This document shows, piece after piece, positions 8,809 to 18,608 of a DNA stretch of 59,815 nucleotides. Within the stretch, counting starts at the first letter, position 1. The number at the start of each line of letters is the position of its first letter. The notes under the pieces were generated by a model. It had not been told where the DNA came from and did no database searches. It was given only the letters and a program-made list of their open reading frames with translations. The stretch covers positions 1 to 59,815 of the forward strand of contig CAMLON010000009.1 in the NCBI GenBank assembly GCA_946481695.1, in the 5' to 3' direction. The DNA comes from an uncultured Bartonella sp. (GTDB taxonomy: Bacteria; Pseudomonadota; Alphaproteobacteria; Rhizobiales; Rhizobiaceae). Position numbers and translations under genes: made by a program.

Positions 8809-10314
8809 ATGACCAATTTGCATTTTTATAACACGTTGACCAGAACAAAAGAGGATTTCCATCCGATTGACGCTAAAAAGGTGCGCTTATATGTTTGCGG
8901 CCCGACTGTTTATGATTATGCCCATATCGGCAATGCGCGTCCGGTCGTGGTTTTTGACGTGTTGTTTCGCTTGCTGCGTCACGTCTATGGAAAAGATCAT
9001 GTCATCTATGCCCGTAACATTACTGATGTCGATGACAAAATCAACGCACGCGCTGTCCGCGATTATCCGGATATTCCGTTAAACGATGCCATCCGCATTC
9101 TGACAGATAAAACCAATAAGCAGTTTCAGGAAGATGTTGCAGCTCTCGGTTGCTTATCGCCTACAACGCAGCCACGTGCAACAGATAATCTTGATAATAT
9201 GCGCGCAATGATTGAACGGTTGATTGAACGTGGTCACGCTTATGTTGCAGAAGATCACGTATTGTTTTCTGTTTCCAGCATGGGAAATCATCCCCGTTAT
9301 GGCGCCTTGGCACACAGGTCGCTTGACGAAATGTTGGCAGGTGCCCGTGTTGATGTTGCTGCCTATAAGCGTGACGAAATGGATTTCGTTTTGTGGAAGC
9401 CCTCGAAAGAGGGGGAACCGGGCTGGCCTTCTCCTGCGGGAATAAAAACAAAAGGGCGTCCGGGTTGGCACATTGAGTGTTCCGCAATGTCTATGGCAAA
9501 ATTGTTGGTGCCCTTTGGGGGTGGTCTTCAATGCGATAATCCGCAGAATAATATTTTCGACATTCATGGTGGCGGAATTGATCTGGTTTTTCCCCATCAT
9601 GAAAACGAGATTGCTCAAAGCTGTTCGGCCTTTGGAACAGAGCGTATGGCAAATTTGTGGATGCATAATGGTTTTCTACAGGTCGAAGGGCAGAAAATGT
9701 CCAAAAGTCTTGGCAATTTTATTACCATTCATGATGTGTTGGAGACCAAACTTGCAGAAATATCTTCCGATATTGATGAAACGGAGCGTCATCAATGGGT
9801 GGGGTTAAGTGCGCGTCTTTCCATGTTGCAAACGCATTATCGTGAACCGTTAAACTGGACAGCCCAGCGCCTTGCGGAATCAAGTAGCGAACTCTATCGC
9901 TGGTATGAATTGTTACGTCAGCAAAAGGTTCGTTCGTCAGATAGAAAACAGCCAAGTGACGAAGTCGTCGAGGCTCTGGGAGAGGATCTCAATTGCTGGA
10001 GTGCCATCACCTATCTGCGCCAATATTATAAATCGCAGGATGCTAAAGCACTCAAATCCGGCATGGAGCTCATGGGGTTGTTGCATCAAGAATGGTTGGA
10101 TAATGAAAACTGTTCGCTGTTTAATAGAAAAAGCGGGATAGATAGCGAGTATGTCGAGAGCCAAATTGCCAAACGCTTGTCATTTATCAAAGACAAAAAT
10201 TGGGCTGAAGCCGATCGTATCAGAGACGATCTGGGGAAGAAAAACATATTGCTGAGGGACGAAAAAAATCCGCAAACTGGCGAACGCGTGACACATTGGG
10301 AAATCAAACATTAA
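8809..10314 (+). CDS. cysS: Cysteine--tRNA ligase
   Basis: This class I aminoacyl-tRNA synthetase charges tRNA-Cys. The 501-residue length is slightly longer than E. coli CysRS. The HIGH motif is HIGN at 39-42 and KMSKS is at 296-300. Zinc ligands are visible as C30, C224, H263 and E267 (HHENE). The ATG at 8809 is preceded by an in-frame TTG that I do not use. The gene follows the SRAP gene by about 100 bp and precedes a DUF421 membrane gene by 45 bp. Confidence 0.96.
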   Translation: MTNLHFYNTLTRTKEDFHPIDAKKVRLYVCGPTVYDYAHIGNARPVVVFDVLFRLLRHVYGKDHVIYARNITDVDDKINARAVRDYPDIPLNDAIRILTDKTNKQFQEDVAALGCLSPTTQPRATDNLDNMRAMIERLIERGHAYVAEDHVLFSVSSMGNHPRYGALAHRSLDEMLAGARVDVAAYKRDEMDFVLWKPSKEGEPGWPSPAGIKTKGRPGWHIECSAMSMAKLLVPFGGGLQCDNPQNNIFDIHGGGIDLVFPHHENEIAQSCSAFGTERMANLWMHNGFLQVEGQKMSKSLGNFITIHDVLETKLAEISSDIDETERHQWVGLSARLSMLQTHYREPLNWTAQRLAESSSELYRWYELLRQQKVRSSDRKQPSDEVVEALGEDLNCWSAITYLRQYYKSQDAKALKSGMELMGLLHQEWLDNENCSLFNRKSGIDSEYVESQIAKRLSFIKDKNWAEADRIRDDLGKKNILLRDEKNPQTGERVTHWEIKH

Positions 10315-10359
10315 TCCCGCCAGAATTCGCCACTGGCAATGATGAAGAAGGTGTGACGA

Positions 10360-11028
10360 ATGGATTACCTTTTGGGTTATGGTTATGTGGCGCTCAAACT
10401 TTTTATAGGGCTTGCAGTCTTTTTGCTGGTGCTGAGAACAAGCGGTCGTGGAAGTCTTAGTCAAATGACACCGACCGATTTGATTAGCAATTTTGTAATG
10501 GGCGGTATTATAGGCGGTGTCATCTATAACCCGAAGATCACTGTTATCCAGTTATTGATTGTTTTGATTATCTGGCAGCTATTGGTCATCGGTTTGAATT
10601 ATCTCCGTCGGCATTCGGTATTTTTTCATAATCTTGTGGCAGGTGGCGATGTTGCATTGGTGCTTGACGGAAAATTCCAGATGGATGAAATCAAGCGGCT
10701 CAATATCGATGTCAACGACTTTGCAACCATGCTCAGAATCAAGGGCTGTGCACTTCATGAAGTTGCTTTTGCGCGTCTTGAATCGAATGGAAGTCTCTCG
10801 GTTATCCGCAAGGAAGAAGGAAAAAATGCAACGCTTGTCGTCAAAAATGGCAGCATTGTTGATGGCAGTCTCGACGAAATTGGTAAAGATGAAGCCTGGC
10901 TTGAAGAGCAGTTAAAGAAGAAAAAAGTTTCCATTGATGATATCTACGCTGCCGAATGGTACGAGGAAAAAAGCCGGAATGGCAGAACGCGTACTGGACT
11001 TTTTATTGTCAAAGGGACAACTTCCTGA
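10360..11028 (+). CDS. DUF421 (YetF-type) membrane protein
   Basis: A 222-residue protein with three N-terminal membrane segments (about 8-26, 43-60 and 62-80) and a cytoplasmic alpha/beta domain that starts near GGDVALVLDGKF. This is the DUF421/YetF layout; the family's biochemical role is not settled. The C-terminal part ends in a basic segment. It lies between cysS and rarD with short gaps (45 and 38 bp) and may be cotranscribed with either. Confidence 0.85.
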   Translation: MDYLLGYGYVALKLFIGLAVFLLVLRTSGRGSLSQMTPTDLISNFVMGGIIGGVIYNPKITVIQLLIVLIIWQLLVIGLNYLRRHSVFFHNLVAGGDVALVLDGKFQMDEIKRLNIDVNDFATMLRIKGCALHEVAFARLESNGSLSVIRKEEGKNATLVVKNGSIVDGSLDEIGKDEAWLEEQLKKKKVSIDDIYAAEWYEEKSRNGRTRTGLFIVKGTTS

Positions 11029-11066
11029 TTTTCATGAGAATCGAAAAGAGCGGGAACGTTTGACAA

Positions 11067-12029
11067 ATGCTTATAAAAAAGCCTGTTTTAAAAGAAAGCA
11101 AGGTATTTCCAGCCAATATTTCAGGCTTTTTCGCGGCACTTGGTGCCTATGTTATTTGGGGTATCTTTCCGCTTTATATGAAGGCAGTTGCTCATATTCC
11201 GGTCATGGAAGTGGTTGTTTATCGCGTTTTGTGGTCGCTTCCTATCGCACTTGGCATCATTATTGTGATCGGTCATATGCATGCTCTTCGTGACGCATTA
11301 ACGCAGCCGAAAATGGTGGCTATGGCGTTCCTCACATCGGCGCTGATTACCGCCAATTGGAGCATTTACATTTGGGCGATCGCCAATAACCATGCTGTTG
11401 ATGCAGCGCTCGGTTATTATATAAACCCTTTGGTCAATGTCATGCTGGCGCTTGTTTTTCTGCATGAACGCTTGAATCCATGGCAATGGTTTTCAATTGC
11501 GCTCGCTTTTGTCGCTGTTTTCATTTTGACAATAAACGCCGGTGGCCTACCTTGGATCGCAATATTATTACCGGTGACTTTCGGATTTTACGCTTTTTTC
11601 AGGAAGTCCTTGCCCATTGGACCTACCGAAGGGTTTGCACTTGAAACATTGATTATGACCATACCGGCGCTTATAGGATGTGGATATTTTATAGCAACGG
11701 GCGAGGATTATTTCTTCCATAGTACATGGGAAGATGCGGGATTGCTCGTTTTGGCCGGTCCCTTTACTGCAATTCCGTTTATTCTGTTTGCGGTTGGTGC
11801 CAAGATGCTGAATTTGACGACATTGGGGCTTATGCAATATCTGACACCGACATTTCTGTTTTTGATCGCAATTTTTGTTTTTCACGAGCCCTTTTCGCCA
11901 GTGCAACTTTTTGCGTTTTCATTGATCTGGTTGAGCCTCGTCATTTATACCGCGGCGAGCCTTTCAATGAAAAAACAAAAACAAACAAAAGAAACGATTA
12001 TCGAACTCAAGAAAGTTCCGGAAAAATAA
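11067..12029 (+). CDS. rarD: EamA-family transporter RarD
   Basis: A 320-residue inner-membrane protein of the drug/metabolite transporter superfamily. About ten hydrophobic segments are visible, starting with AALGAYVIWGIFPLYMKAV. RarD signatures include YRVLWSLP, ANWSIYIWAI and ALGYYINPL; the Asn-Trp and Tyr-Ile-Asn-Pro blocks are very typical. The substrate of RarD proteins is not firmly known. A basic KKQKQTKET tail ends the protein. Confidence 0.9.
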   Translation: MLIKKPVLKESKVFPANISGFFAALGAYVIWGIFPLYMKAVAHIPVMEVVVYRVLWSLPIALGIIIVIGHMHALRDALTQPKMVAMAFLTSALITANWSIYIWAIANNHAVDAALGYYINPLVNVMLALVFLHERLNPWQWFSIALAFVAVFILTINAGGLPWIAILLPVTFGFYAFFRKSLPIGPTEGFALETLIMTIPALIGCGYFIATGEDYFFHSTWEDAGLLVLAGPFTAIPFILFAVGAKMLNLTTLGLMQYLTPTFLFLIAIFVFHEPFSPVQLFAFSLIWLSLVIYTAASLSMKKQKQTKETIIELKKVPEK

Positions 12030-12136
12030 GAAGTACATCAAAGCGCTAATAAATTTCAGAAAATCCCAAGCCGATAATTTCTTGAATCGATCTGTAGAAA
12101 TCGAAATCCTCTAAAGACTTACATTCAAATCAAACT

Positions 12137-12694
12137 TTAATTTTTCGAAAGAGCGGTGACAATTTTTTCTATATTGTCAATCACAAACGGCTTCAGCTTG
12201 TGGTCGGAATGGATGAAGCCTTGTCTTGCCATATGGTCGAGAAGAGCAATCATCGGGTTATAAAAACCATCAATGTTTGCAAAGGCTATCGGCTTTGTAT
12301 GCCGTTCGAGTTGCGCCCACGTCATGATCTCTACGATTTCTTCCAGCGTTCCAATGCCACCTGGCAGGGCAAGAAAAGCATCGGAGCGATCGAACATCAG
12401 TTGTTTGCGCTGATGCATTGTTTCTGTGACGATGAACTCATCAAAGAGATCATCATTTTTATCTTTGGCTTCCTTTTTGATAAGGAAATCCGGGATAATG
12501 CCGACGACCTTTCCACCATTGCTTTTTACCGCACGGGCGATTGTGCCCATAATGCCGCTCGTTCCGCCACCATAAACAAGTGTAATGCCAGCTTGAGCCA
12601 GCAATTGTCCAAGCCTGTTGGCGGATTGGACATAATCAGGATTGTTCCCCGTAGAAGAACCACAATAAACACAGATAGAATTAATTTTTGTCAT
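12137..12694 (-). CDS. LOG-family (TIGR00730) phosphoribohydrolase-like protein
   Basis: LOG-family proteins cleave nucleoside 5'-monophosphates (cytokinin riboside monophosphates in plants and some bacteria) into base and ribose 5-phosphate. The 185-residue protein has the Rossmann start SICVYCGSS, the GGGTSGIMG loop at 42-50 and the family motif PGGIGTLEE at 111-119. The ATG at 12694 gives the usual short N-terminus; a TTG 12 codons upstream is rejected. The gene is alone and convergent to rarD. Confidence 0.9.
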   Translation of the reverse strand: MTKINSICVYCGSSTGNNPDYVQSANRLGQLLAQAGITLVYGGGTSGIMGTIARAVKSNGGKVVGIIPDFLIKKEAKDKNDDLFDEFIVTETMHQRKQLMFDRSDAFLALPGGIGTLEEIVEIMTWAQLERHTKPIAFANIDGFYNPMIALLDHMARQGFIHSDHKLKPFVIDNIEKIVTALSKN

Positions 12695-12845
12695 GAGTGA
12701 TGTTTTGCCGTTTAATGAAATTCCCGTCAAGGAAAAATGGAAGATTGAGGAAAAGGATCAATTAAACGGGTTTGGTATTCCGTTCGGACAACAAATGGAA
12801 TAGGACATAAAAAGATTTTTATTGTGCTTTAAAACAGGATTGTTC

Positions 12846-13841
12846 ATGGCATTCTTTTTGTTGATGAAAAAATTTGCCGTAACTTTAGCGCCCGTATTTA
12901 TAGGGGCGTTTATTTTGTTTGTCGGCACACTCCATGCTGATGAATTGAAAAATAACGTTCAACCCGACCAACTTGAAAGTCCGAGTTTCGAGAGTTTCAT
13001 GTTGAATGACGAAAACTATGCCGTCATCGTCGGCAAGTCTCCCGCAAATGCAAAAGTCGAACTTATCGACGGAGCACGAAAACTCGGCGAAACAAGAGCA
13101 GATGAAAAAGGCAGCTTCACCCTGACATTGGAGAAAATCCTCGGGAAAGGACAATATCATTTTGTCTTGCGGGCAACCGATCAGTCAGGAAAATCATTCA
13201 CGTCACTAGAAACGGTAACAGTCATTATATCCCATAAAGGCGAACACGGGATGACTGCTTTTATGAATGACCCTGCTGGCCCTTCGCGTTTTATTTCCGA
13301 GGCGCCGGCCATTATCAAGATAGGGAAAAAAACCGATAAAATTTTTGATGTAACCAGAATTACTTATAAAAACAGTATTTTGACAATTAGCGGACAGGCC
13401 GACAAAGATATGCAGGTTATCGCAACGCTTGGAAATATGCGCCTTGGCAGTGACAAGATAAATGATAAAGGAAGCTTTTCGCTTTCCCGCTTTGTGTCGC
13501 TCTTTTCCGGTGACCATGTCTTTCGCGTTGATCTATTTAATGATGGTGGTGAAAATGTCGGTTCGTTAGCCATACCTTTTCGTATCGACGAACGCTATCG
13601 TCCGGTCAATCAACTTTATCGCGATGGCAAACCGGTAAAAACCGTTATTGTTGAAAAGGGGGACAGTTTATCGTCTATTGCTGAAAAAGTTTACGGTTCG
13701 AGCCGCTATAGAGAAGCAATATACTCGGCTAATTCTGATACCTTAAAAAATCGTGACCATGTCACAATCGGTCAGGAATTGATTTTGCCCGACATAGACA
13801 ACTTGCAAAAATCGAAAGCAACAACTGCCCAGACTGATTAG
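12846..13841 (+). CDS. Exported LysM-domain protein
   Basis: A 331-residue envelope protein. An N-terminal hydrophobic segment (VTLAPVFIGAFILFVGTLHA) looks like a signal peptide or anchor. Two beta-rich Ig-like regions follow (about 45-120 and 160-240; phrases such as GKSPANAKVELIDG and ISGQADKDMQV are typical). A C-terminal LysM domain (about 268-315, VEKGDSLSSIAEKVYG) should bind peptidoglycan. The start at 12846 has CAGGA six bases upstream; a TTG further up is rejected. The gene ends 8 bp before the ABC exporter gene, so the two are probably cotranscribed. Confidence 0.85.
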   Translation: MAFFLLMKKFAVTLAPVFIGAFILFVGTLHADELKNNVQPDQLESPSFESFMLNDENYAVIVGKSPANAKVELIDGARKLGETRADEKGSFTLTLEKILGKGQYHFVLRATDQSGKSFTSLETVTVIISHKGEHGMTAFMNDPAGPSRFISEAPAIIKIGKKTDKIFDVTRITYKNSILTISGQADKDMQVIATLGNMRLGSDKINDKGSFSLSRFVSLFSGDHVFRVDLFNDGGENVGSLAIPFRIDERYRPVNQLYRDGKPVKTVIVEKGDSLSSIAEKVYGSSRYREAIYSANSDTLKNRDHVTIGQELILPDIDNLQKSKATTAQTD

Positions 13842-13849
13842 AAAGAAAA

Positions 13850-15730
13850 ATGACAGAACCAAATAGAGCAAAAACCGTTTCGGCCGATTCCGGAAATACA
13901 TTTCGTACTATCCTTAATCTTTGGCCTTATATGTGGCCATCAGATAGGCCGGATTTGAAGCTGCGCGTTTTATGGGCAGTTCTTTATCTCGTCTTATCAA
14001 AACTGGTTTTGATTTCGGTTCCCTATTTTTTCAAATATGCCACAAATGCTTTAGCTGTCGATTATACGCCACCTTCCTGGTTGCCGGCGATCTTCGCTGC
14101 ACCGTTTATGATGGTTCTTGCCTATAATGTGGCACGAATTTTACAGGCTGGTTTAAACCAATTACGTGATGCCTTGTTTGCGACGGTCGGTCAACATGCT
14201 GTCAGAAGATTGGCCTACCAGACTTTCGTTCACATGCATGAACTGTCTTTACGTTTCCATCTTGAAAGACGAACCGGTGGTTTATCCCGTGTTATAGAAC
14301 GCGGCACAAAAGGCATAGAAGCAATTGTCCGCTTTTCAATATTGAATACAGCGCCGACGGTGCTTGAATTTGCTCTCACCGCGCTGGTGGTCTACATCAG
14401 TTACGGCTGGCATTATATGAGCGTTGTCGCAATTACAGTCGGCCTCTATACATGGTTTACCATCAAAGCAAGCAATTGGCGCATTTCCATTCGCCGTGAG
14501 ATGAACGAGTCCGATACGGAGGCGAACACAAGGGCAATCGACTCGCTTTTGAATTACGAGACGGTGAAATATTTCGGCAATGAAGACCTTGAGGCAAAAC
14601 GCTTTGATAGCTCCATGGCGGGCTATGAGAAGGCGGCTATAAAAACATGGATTTCATTGGGTTGGCTCAATTTCGGGCAGGCGGTCATATTCGGCGCCGG
14701 CATGGCGGTGATGATGTTGATGTCGGCATATGAAGTTATGCATGGCACGCAAACGCTTGGAGATTTTGTCTTTATCAATGCACTTCTCATGCAGCTTTCG
14801 ATACCGCTCAATTTTATTGGTTCGATTTATCGCGAGGTTCGTCAAGGTTTGACAGATATTGAAGCGATGTTTGATCTTCTGGATGTCAAACAGGAAGTTA
14901 CCGACGCACCCGATGCAAAACCGCTCATCGTCAAAGAAGGCGAAATTCGCTTCAATCATGTCGAATTTTCTTACGATACAAACCGGCAAATCCTAAAAGA
15001 TATAGATTTTTCAGTGCCGGCCGGAAAAACAGTTGCCATAGTTGGCCCTTCGGGAGCAGGCAAATCGACAATCTCTCGATTGCTATTCCGCTTTTATGAC
15101 GTTCAAAAAGGCTCGATTACGATAGACGGGCAGGATATCCGTTCGGTTACACAAAAAAGTTTGCGAAATGCAATCGGCATGGTGCCACAGGATACAGTTC
15201 TTTTTAATGATACAATCGCCTATAATATCCGCTATGGTCGTCCGGATGCCTCGGATGAAGAAGTAAAAAAAGCGGCTGAAATGGCGCAAATAGGGGATTT
15301 TATCGCGCAACTGCCCGATGGTTACCAATCCATGGTCGGCGAACGCGGATTAAAACTTTCCGGGGGCGAAAAACAACGTGTTGCTATTGCCCGTACGATT
15401 CTCAAAGCTCCACCGATCCTGATACTTGATGAGGCAACATCCGCACTTGATACGGCAACGGAACTGGAAATCCAGTATGCACTTGATGTTGTGAGCCGAG
15501 GACGCACGACTTTGGTCGTCGCTCACAGGCTTTCGACGATTATAGGAGCCGACGAAATTCTGGTGTTAAAAGGCGGGCGGATTATCGAACGCGGCAAACA
15601 TGATGAATTGCTCGCCAAAGGTGGCCTTTATGCTTCGATGTGGCACAAACAGCTTGAAGCTTCCAAGGCGGAAGAGCAATTGCGCAAAATTCGGGAGGAA
15701 GATGAATTGGGCATTGTCTCCCATCATTGA
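13850..15730 (+). CDS. Atm1-type ABC exporter (permease-ATPase half transporter)
   Basis: A 626-residue half-transporter with six N-terminal membrane helices and a C-terminal ATPase; it should work as a homodimer in the inner membrane. ATPase motifs are Walker [10 protein letters not shown] at about 399-407, signature LSGGEKQR near 503, Walker B ILILDEATSALD near 522 and the H-loop in VAHRLST. The PYFFKYATNAL and LERRTGGLSRVIERGTKGIE blocks match Atm1/HMT1-like exporters, which move glutathione-linked or persulfide compounds and metal conjugates. The exact cargo here is inference. Confidence 0.92.
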   Translation: MTEPNRAKTVSADSGNTFRTILNLWPYMWPSDRPDLKLRVLWAVLYLVLSKLVLISVPYFFKYATNALAVDYTPPSWLPAIFAAPFMMVLAYNVARILQAGLNQLRDALFATVGQHAVRRLAYQTFVHMHELSLRFHLERRTGGLSRVIERGTKGIEAIVRFSILNTAPTVLEFALTALVVYISYGWHYMSVVAITVGLYTWFTIKASNWRISIRREMNESDTEANTRAIDSLLNYETVKYFGNEDLEAKRFDSSMAGYEKAAIKTWISLGWLNFGQAVIFGAGMAVMMLMSAYEVMHGTQTLGDFVFINALLMQLSIPLNFIGSIYREVRQGLTDIEAMFDLLDVKQEVTDAPDAKPLIVKEGEIRFNHVEFSYDTNRQILKDIDFSVPAGKTVAIVGPSGAGKSTISRLLFRFYDVQKGSITIDGQDIRSVTQKSLRNAIGMVPQDTVLFNDTIAYNIRYGRPDASDEEVKKAAEMAQIGDFIAQLPDGYQSMVGERGLKLSGGEKQRVAIARTILKAPPILILDEATSALDTATELEIQYALDVVSRGRTTLVVAHRLSTIIGADEILVLKGGRIIERGKHDELLAKGGLYASMWHKQLEASKAEEQLRKIREEDELGIVSHH

Positions 15731-15850
15731 CAACTATCTTGCAGACAACGATGAAACAAACTATCGCTTTTTTTGCATTGATTGGATAAATAGGAACCGG
15801 CTTCGTGTTGAACGGGTGGGTACGGTGTAAGATAAATGGGGTATACGCGT

Positions 15851-16549
15851 ATGAGCATTGTGAGATCGGTTCGTAACGGTTTTGCGCCCATCCATAAGGA
15901 AGGGTACCCGTTTATCGTCGGCTTCTTCATTTTGTCTCTGGTCCTTGGCTGGATGTGGGACCCGCTTTTCTGGTTCGGTTTGGTCCTTACTATCTGGTGT
16001 ATCTATTTTTTTCGCGATCCGGAACGGGTCACGCCGATTGATATGAATCTCGTTATGAGTCCGGCTGATGGCCGCATTTCGTTTGTTGGTATGTTTATGC
16101 CGCCAAAGGAACTTGGTCTGGGTAACGAAGAAATGATGCGCGTATCGGTGTTCATGGACATATTTTCCTGCCACATCAATCGCATTCCGATGGATGGCGT
16201 TGTGAAGTCCATTGTCTACCGACCGGGAAAGTTCGGAAATGCGGAACTTGACAAAGCGAGCGATCATAACGAAAGAAACAGCCTTGTCATTGAAACAGCT
16301 CATGGCGATATTGGTGTTGTACAAGTGGCTGGTCTTGTTGCTCGCCGCATAGTATGCTGGTCGAAAGAAAATGAACCTGTGGTCGCTGGCAAACGGTTCG
16401 GTCTTATCCGTTTCGGCTCCAGACTTGATGTTTATCTGCCTGCTCATGTAAAATTACGCGTAGCAATCGGGCAGAAGGCTATTGCCGGTGAAACTGTTTT
16501 TGCTTCGTTTGACAAAAGTGCGACCATAACAGACTTTAGACTGGATTAG
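15851..16549 (+). CDS. psd: Phosphatidylserine decarboxylase proenzyme
   Basis: Psd converts phosphatidylserine to phosphatidylethanolamine and makes its pyruvoyl cofactor by self-cleavage. The short 232-residue form fits the alphaproteobacterial type. The cleavage site is the Gly189-Ser190 pair in RFGSRLDV, which leaves a small alpha chain of about 43 residues. DPERVTP, MSPADGR and [11 protein letters not shown] are family blocks. I prefer the ATG at 15851 ([10 protein letters not shown]), which matches the N-terminus I know from relatives; an in-frame ATG at 15836 is possible. pssA follows by 6 bp, so the two steps of the pathway are cotranscribed. Confidence 0.94.
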   Translation: MSIVRSVRNGFAPIHKEGYPFIVGFFILSLVLGWMWDPLFWFGLVLTIWCIYFFRDPERVTPIDMNLVMSPADGRISFVGMFMPPKELGLGNEEMMRVSVFMDIFSCHINRIPMDGVVKSIVYRPGKFGNAELDKASDHNERNSLVIETAHGDIGVVQVAGLVARRIVCWSKENEPVVAGKRFGLIRFGSRLDVYLPAHVKLRVAIGQKAIAGETVFASFDKSATITDFRLD

Positions 16550-16555
16550 ATTTTA

Positions 16556-17416
16556 ATGGAGAGCTCTTCGCCTTTTTCTTCTTTCGACCCAGAGGGACAC
16601 AAAAATGATGATGTGAAGCCTCGCCGGTCAATTTCGATACGTTTTGTTCTTCCCAACGTCATAACAATTCTGGCGATATGTGCCGGTGTAAGCAGTATAC
16701 GTCTGGCGTTTGAACACCGTTTTGAAACGGCGATTTTAATGGTTTTGCTTGCTGCTGTACTCGATGGTGTCGATGGGCGGTTGGCGCGTCTTATGGGCGG
16801 TGGTTCTTCATTCGGTGCGCAAATGGATTCCTTGGCCGATGTTGTGAACTTCGGTGTTGCACCGGCTTTGATTGTCTATTCTTTTCTTCTCAATCAGGCT
16901 CATCAGGTTGGCTGGATAGCCGCACTCGTTTACTGTATTGCCTGCTGTTTGCGCCTTGCCCGTTTCAATGTGATGATTGATAACAAGCACATTCCCCGCT
17001 GGCAGCGGGAATATTTTGTCGGTGTACCGGCGCCCGCCGGCGCATTATTGGTATTGTTGCCGATCTATCTTGGCTGTCTCGGTCTTGAACCCGGGGCCGG
17101 TTGGGCTTTGATTTTCAGCCTTTATACGGTTGTTATCGCTTTTCTACTTATCAGCCGGTTGCCGGTCTGGAACGGAAAAACAGTCGGTCAGCAATTGCGC
17201 CGCGATGTCGTTATCCCCGGCATGCTTGTTGTTGTGATCTATGTCGGCTTTCTTGCCACTTACACGTGGCAGGTGCTCCTCGTTACAGCTATCGGCTATA
17301 TGGTATTTTTGCCATTCAGCTTGATGGCCTATCAAAAACGTTCGGTTCGAGAAGCTCAAAAAATAAAAGATGGTGTCCAAACGAAGGATGATGAAGAACA
17401 AGAGTACAAAGATTAG
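16556..17416 (+). CDS. pssA: CDP-diacylglycerol--serine O-phosphatidyltransferase
   Basis: PssA makes phosphatidylserine from CDP-diacylglycerol and serine, feeding Psd. The CDP-alcohol phosphotransferase motif DG-x2-AR-x8-G-x3-D-x3-D is complete at residues 73-95 (DGRLAR ... FGAQMDSLAD). The 286-residue protein has about seven to eight membrane segments and a charged, Lys/Asp/Glu-rich tail. It directly follows psd. Confidence 0.95.
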   Translation: MESSSPFSSFDPEGHKNDDVKPRRSISIRFVLPNVITILAICAGVSSIRLAFEHRFETAILMVLLAAVLDGVDGRLARLMGGGSSFGAQMDSLADVVNFGVAPALIVYSFLLNQAHQVGWIAALVYCIACCLRLARFNVMIDNKHIPRWQREYFVGVPAPAGALLVLLPIYLGCLGLEPGAGWALIFSLYTVVIAFLLISRLPVWNGKTVGQQLRRDVVIPGMLVVVIYVGFLATYTWQVLLVTAIGYMVFLPFSLMAYQKRSVREAQKIKDGVQTKDDEEQEYKD

Positions 17417-17852
17417 AATTCTGAATCTCTTGCAGCCCGAAAACGGGCGTAAAAATTTTTGAGTCTCAACGCTCTAATTGAAATCTCGGTGGAGCGAGCC
17501 GGATTTCGAGAACCGGACTGAAAAGTAGGTCTTCTAATCTGAAGTGCTTACTAATGTTTTTAAGCGTTTTCTTGAGTTTTCCGGATCTTCCGGACGTCAA
17601 AATTCATGTTAGCGTGTCTCTATCTCTTTGTCATGACTTCTATTGTCATAAATAAAATGCCTTGGAAATTTATGCCCTAGTTCAAGATTTTCTGGACCTA
17701 AATCAAATAAAGCGGCGCCGTTTCAGCGATATATCAGTCGCCACTAACACCGAAAATATTGAACGGTCTGCACCGGTAAAATGTGCAGATCGTTTTTAAA
17801 AGATTAGTTTCAGAAAAACCGGTGCCTCACTTTATTGCGCGGTCCGATTTTT
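17417..17852. other. Intergenic region with two hairpins; possible small RNA
   Basis: About 436 bp between convergent genes. A weak hairpin GCCCG-AAAA-CGGGC (17435-17448), followed by A/T-rich sequence, may end the psd-pssA transcript. A much stronger one lies 320 bp further on. No coding frame with a ribosome binding site is visible in between. Confidence 0.45.
17762..17797 (+). terminator. Strong rho-independent terminator
   Basis: AACGGTCTGCAC (17762-17773) pairs with GTGCAGATCGTT (17783-17794), with one G-T pair, a 9-base loop and TTTTT around and after the stem end. It reads rightward, but the nearest rightward gene ended about 345 bp earlier. It may therefore end an unannotated RNA, or catch pssA read-through. 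Confidence 0.7.
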
Positions 17853-18608
17853 CTAGTCAGGCACATGATAGGTAAGAAAACGGTTTTTACGGGCATCAAA
17901 AAAACGGCCAGTCTCTTCAAGATCGGGGGAAGCTAGCTTAACAATCTTGGCAGCAATTTCCTCGGCAGATGGCAATGTATTGGGGTCCTCTCCAGGCATA
18001 GCTTGCGCACGCATGGCGGTGCGCGTTGCTCCCGGACTTGCCATATTTACTTTTACAGAGGTGTTCTTCAACTCGTCGGCCCAACAGCGCCCCATCACTT
18101 CAAAGGCAGCCTTGGAAGCCGCATAAGCTCCCCAAAAAGCCCTTGGCTTATGCACAACGCCGGAAGAAAAAAGAATTGCGCGCGCACAATCCGATTTTCT
18201 TAAAAGCGGTTCGACAGCACGGATCAGGCGCCACTGGCTGATGACATTGATTTCAAACACATCTTCAAATGTTTTTGCTTCGACATGCGCGACTGGCGAA
18301 ATGGAACCCAAAACACCGGCATTGGCAACCAGTATGTCAAGTTTGTGCCAGCGTTCGTTAATCTCGTTTCCCAACCTGTCGATAGCTTCCATGTCGTGAA
18401 GATCAAGTGGAACCAAGGTTGCAGTGGAACCCGCTTTGACGATTTTGTCATCAAGTTCCTCCAAGCCGCCGATTGTACGGGCAACGGCAATGATGTGAGC
18501 TCCTCGTTTGGCAAGCTCCACTGCAAGATGATAGCCGATACCTCGCGAGGCACCTGTTACGAGGGCGACACGCCCCTTAAGGTCGAATGAGAGCATATTT
18601 TCCATCAT
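17853..18608 (-). CDS. SDR-family NAD(P)-dependent oxidoreductase
   Basis: A 251-residue short-chain dehydrogenase. The cofactor loop TGASRGIG is at 18-25, NAG at 96-98, the catalytic Ser in LFSSG at about 148 and Y162-x3-K166 (YAASK). The substrate is unknown. Its ATG overlaps the purF stop (ATGA); further in-frame ATGs at 18605 and 18596 are also possible starts, the GGGGGA upstream serving any of them. Relatives keep this gene directly after purF. Confidence 0.88.
   Translation of the reverse strand: MMENMLSFDLKGRVALVTGASRGIGYHLAVELAKRGAHIIAVARTIGGLEELDDKIVKAGSTATLVPLDLHDMEAIDRLGNEINERWHKLDILVANAGVLGSISPVAHVEAKTFEDVFEINVISQWRLIRAVEPLLRKSDCARAILFSSGVVHKPRAFWGAYAASKAAFEVMGRCWADELKNTSVKVNMASPGATRTAMRAQAMPGEDPNTLPSAEEIAAKIVKLASPDLEETGRFFDARKNRFLTYHVPD

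Noticed and set aside
12200..12700. Rightward 166-codon frame
   Set aside because: Antisense to the LOG-family gene, which has clear motifs.
15761..16447. Leftward 228-codon frame
   Set aside because: Antisense to psd, with a His/Asn-rich translation and no motif.
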